Positions 62,273 through 64,000 of a stretch of DNA of 64,000 nt are shown piece after piece. Source of the stretch: Nocardia fluminea (GTDB taxonomy: Bacteria; Actinomycetota; Actinomycetes; Mycobacteriales; Mycobacteriaceae); NCBI RefSeq assembly GCF_002846365.1, contig NZ_PJMW01000002.1, positions 5,332,001 to 5,396,000 of the forward strand, read 5' to 3'. The notes under the pieces are model-generated. The model had not been told where the DNA came from. It made no database searches and worked only from the letters and a program-made list of their open reading frames with translations. Position 1 is the stretch's first letter, and each line of letters opens with the position of its first letter. Both the position numbers and the translations under genes were made by a program.

Positions 62273-64000
62273 ATGACAAAGCCGACGACAACGTGCGAGG
62301 CCTTCCAGATCACTGCGAAAGTCGACCCTTCGGCGATCGCCCTTCGTACCGTCGGTGGTGCGCAGTCGGTGACCTGGCAGAAATTCGCCGACACAGTGCG
62401 TGCGCTGGCGGGTGGACTGTCGGGGTTGGGTGTCGGGCACCAGGACACCGTCGCATTGATGCTGACCAACCGGCCGGAATTCAACATCATCGACGTCGCG
62501 ACCTTTCATCTCGGGGCGATTCCGTTCTCGCTGTACAACACCAGCTCGGTGGACCAGATCGCTTTCGTGCTCGCCAACGCGGGTTCCCGTGTCGTGGTGT
62601 GTGAGCGGCAATTCCTCGACAAGATTCGTGCGGCAGGCGGTCCGGTGGAGCACATCGTCGTCGTCGACGAGGCGCCCGAGGGCACGATCAGCCTCGAGGC
62701 GCTCGAGCAGTCCGCCAAGCCCGACTTCGACTTCGACGCGGCCTGGAAGAGCGTCCAGCCCTCGGACATCCTGACGATCATCTACACCTCGGGCACCACC
62801 GGAAATCCCAAGGGCGTCCAGCTCACCCACGCGGCCATGTTGGCGCAGATGGAGATCCTCTCCGGGGTGATCGACTTCCGACGTGGCGACCGGCAGACGT
62901 CCTACCTGCCTTCGGCGCACGTCGGTGACCGGTTCTCGGCGCATTACGCCATGGTCGTCTACGGCGTGCAGGTCACGTCTGTGTCCGACCTGCGCGCGAT
63001 CGCCCAGGCGCTGCCCGACGTGCAGCCGACCATCTGGGCCGGTGTCCCGCGGGTCTGGGAGAAGATCCAGATCGCGCTGGAGATCGCGTTCGAGGAGGCC
63101 GACGGCGTCAAGGGCAAGCTGCTGAACCGCGCGCTCGACCTGGCCAAGCAGAAGGTCAGGGCGCAGGCGCGTGGCGCGGATCTGGGTGTGCTCGACAACA
63201 TCCAGTACAAGGTGCTGGACAAGATCGTGCTGTCGAAGATCCGGGAGAAGATCGGTCTCCAGCACCTGCGCTGGGCGTTCTCCGGCGGCGCGCCGATTCC
63301 GGCCGAGACGGTGGAGTTCTTCCTGGCCCTCGGAATCTGTATCTGTGAAGGTTGGGGTATGTCGGAGGTGGGTGGCGGCGTCGCGCTCAATCCGCCCGGT
63401 AAGCCCAAGGCCGGTTCTGTGGGCCCGGTGCTGCCCGGCAGCGAGATCAAGATCGCCGAGGACGGCGAGTTGCTGGTCCTCAGCCCGTCGGTGATGCTCG
63501 GATACCGTGGTGATCCCGCCGGCACCGCTGAGGCGATCGATAGCGACGGATGGTTGCACACGGGCGATGTCGGCCGCATCGATGAGGACGGCTACGTCTA
63601 CATCACCGACCGCAAGAAGGATCTGATCATCACGGCGGCCGCCAAGAACGTCGCCCCGGCCACCATCGAGAGCGCGGTCAAGGTCTCCTGCTCACTGATC
63701 GGTCAGGTGGTGCCGATCGGTGACAGCCGCAAGTACATCTCGGCGCTGGTGGTCCTGGACGCCGATGCCGCCGCGGCGTTCGCGAGCAAGCACGACCTCG
63801 ACCCGTCGCCTGAGGTGCTGGTAGGTCACGGCGGGCTCGTCGAGACCGTCACCAAGGGCATCGTCGAGGCGAACAGCAAACTGAATGGTGTCGAGCAGAT
63901 CAAGCGATTCCGCATCGTCGGCTCGTTCTGGGAGCCGGGCAGCGACGAGGTGACCCCGTCGATGAAGGTCCGCCGACGTGCGGTGATGGTCAAGTACGCC
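62273..64000 (+). CDS. fadD: Long-chain acyl-CoA synthetase (FadD), 3' end cut by window edge
   Basis: An open frame of 576 codons that runs off the window without a stop. The AMP motif IIYTSGTTGNPKGVQLTH is at about 168-185, then CEGWGMSEVGGG, WLHTGDVGRIDEDG, ITDRKKDLIITAAAKN and the C-terminal SMKVRRRAV, so only a few residues are missing. AGGAG at 62259-62263 serves the ATG. It resembles the upstream FadD but has an insertion around 245-290 as in FadD15-type enzymes. No operator of the shared type lies directly before it; it could be read through from 60315. Confidence 0.93.
   Translation, partial: MTKPTTTCEAFQITAKVDPSAIALRTVGGAQSVTWQKFADTVRALAGGLSGLGVGHQDTVALMLTNRPEFNIIDVATFHLGAIPFSLYNTSSVDQIAFVLANAGSRVVVCERQFLDKIRAAGGPVEHIVVVDEAPEGTISLEALEQSAKPDFDFDAAWKSVQPSDILTIIYTSGTTGNPKGVQLTHAAMLAQMEILSGVIDFRRGDRQTSYLPSAHVGDRFSAHYAMVVYGVQVTSVSDLRAIAQALPDVQPTIWAGVPRVWEKIQIALEIAFEEADGVKGKLLNRALDLAKQKVRAQARGADLGVLDNIQYKVLDKIVLSKIREKIGLQHLRWAFSGGAPIPAETVEFFLALGICICEGWGMSEVGGGVALNPPGKPKAGSVGPVLPGSEIKIAEDGELLVLSPSVMLGYRGDPAGTAEAIDSDGWLHTGDVGRIDEDGYVYITDRKKDLIITAAAKNVAPATIESAVKVSCSLIGQVVPIGDSRKYISALVVLDADAAAAFASKHDLDPSPEVLVGHGGLVETVTKGIVEANSKLNGVEQIKRFRIVGSFWEPGSDEVTPSMKVRRRAVMVKYA

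Noticed and set aside
1..64000. CRISPR arrays, tRNA or rRNA genes, insertion sequences, integrases or attachment sites
   Set aside because: No regularly spaced direct repeats, cloverleaf-like tRNA stretches, transposase-type ORFs or terminal inverted repeats were seen. The repeated CGTACGG motif is an operator at promoters, not an array.

Overview
The window is GC-rich, with G or C in most third codon positions. Genes are packed into operons joined by ATGA or TGATG stop/start overlaps. The combination of a complete mce/yrbE importer operon, an FprB-type ferredoxin-ferredoxin reductase, a ChoD-type GMC oxidase, a mycothiol-dependent-type protein, a DUF3068 protein and many fadA/B/D/E genes points to a mycolic-acid actinomycete (Nocardia, Rhodococcus or a close relative). 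No rRNA, tRNA, CRISPR array, insertion sequence or phage gene was seen. Nearly all genes are catabolic, lipid-transport or regulatory.

Layout. 1-1838: end of an acyl-CoA dehydrogenase gene plus a MaoC-type hydratase. 1878-2540: TetR regulator 1. 2541-3121: relics and operators. 3122-8057: ChoD-like oxidase, P450, crotonase, acyl-CoA dehydrogenase; then fadA and fadB (8316-11688). 11873-18737 (minus): two thiolase-like proteins, DUF35, crotonase, FadD and aldehyde dehydrogenase, with a TetR-MarR fusion regulator upstream (18798-19988). 20174-21299: mycothiol-type protein and a small membrane protein. 21397-24762 (minus): a second fadA-fadB pair. 24949-34821 (minus): yrbEA-yrbEB-mceABCDEF-mam-DUF445. 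35285-42159: TetR 2, alpha/beta hydrolase, phosphotransferase, fprB (minus), SDR, acyl-CoA dehydrogenase. 42316-50544: seven-gene operon with crotonase, Ltp2-like thiolase, DUF35, FadD17/19-like ligase, CYP125/142-like P450, acyl-CoA dehydrogenase and FadE5-like dehydrogenase. 50908-51912: DUF3068 protein. 52065-54771: CvnA/CvnB-like kinase and roadblock pair. 54866-58618: small ORF, Zn alcohol dehydrogenase, aldehyde dehydrogenase, esterase. 58684-60064: TetR 3 and another TetR. 60315-64000: two FadD genes with a relic of a phosphotransferase between them.

The main observation is one 18-bp inverted repeat, close to TGACYGTACGNNCGGTCA, present about 15 times in front of almost every lipid operon in the window and in front of at least two of the three paralogous TetR genes. 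Its left arm usually forms the -35 hexamer (TTGACY). Lipid import (mce), CoA activation, beta-oxidation, P450 hydroxylation, electron supply (fprB), alcohol/aldehyde oxidation and a DUF3068 protein therefore look like one locally encoded regulon. I do not recognise the operator as that of KstR, KstR2 or another lipid regulator I know. Gene content resembles sterol-side-chain or branched-isoprenoid degradation, but no steroid ring-degradation genes lie in the window, so the substrate is open.

A second set (11873-19988) lacks the operator and sits beside the TetR-MarR fusion, so it is probably controlled separately. Decayed gene pieces at 2574-2745 and 61958-62143 match intact genes at 57641-58618 and 37206-38270, which shows that the locus has grown and shrunk by duplication and loss.
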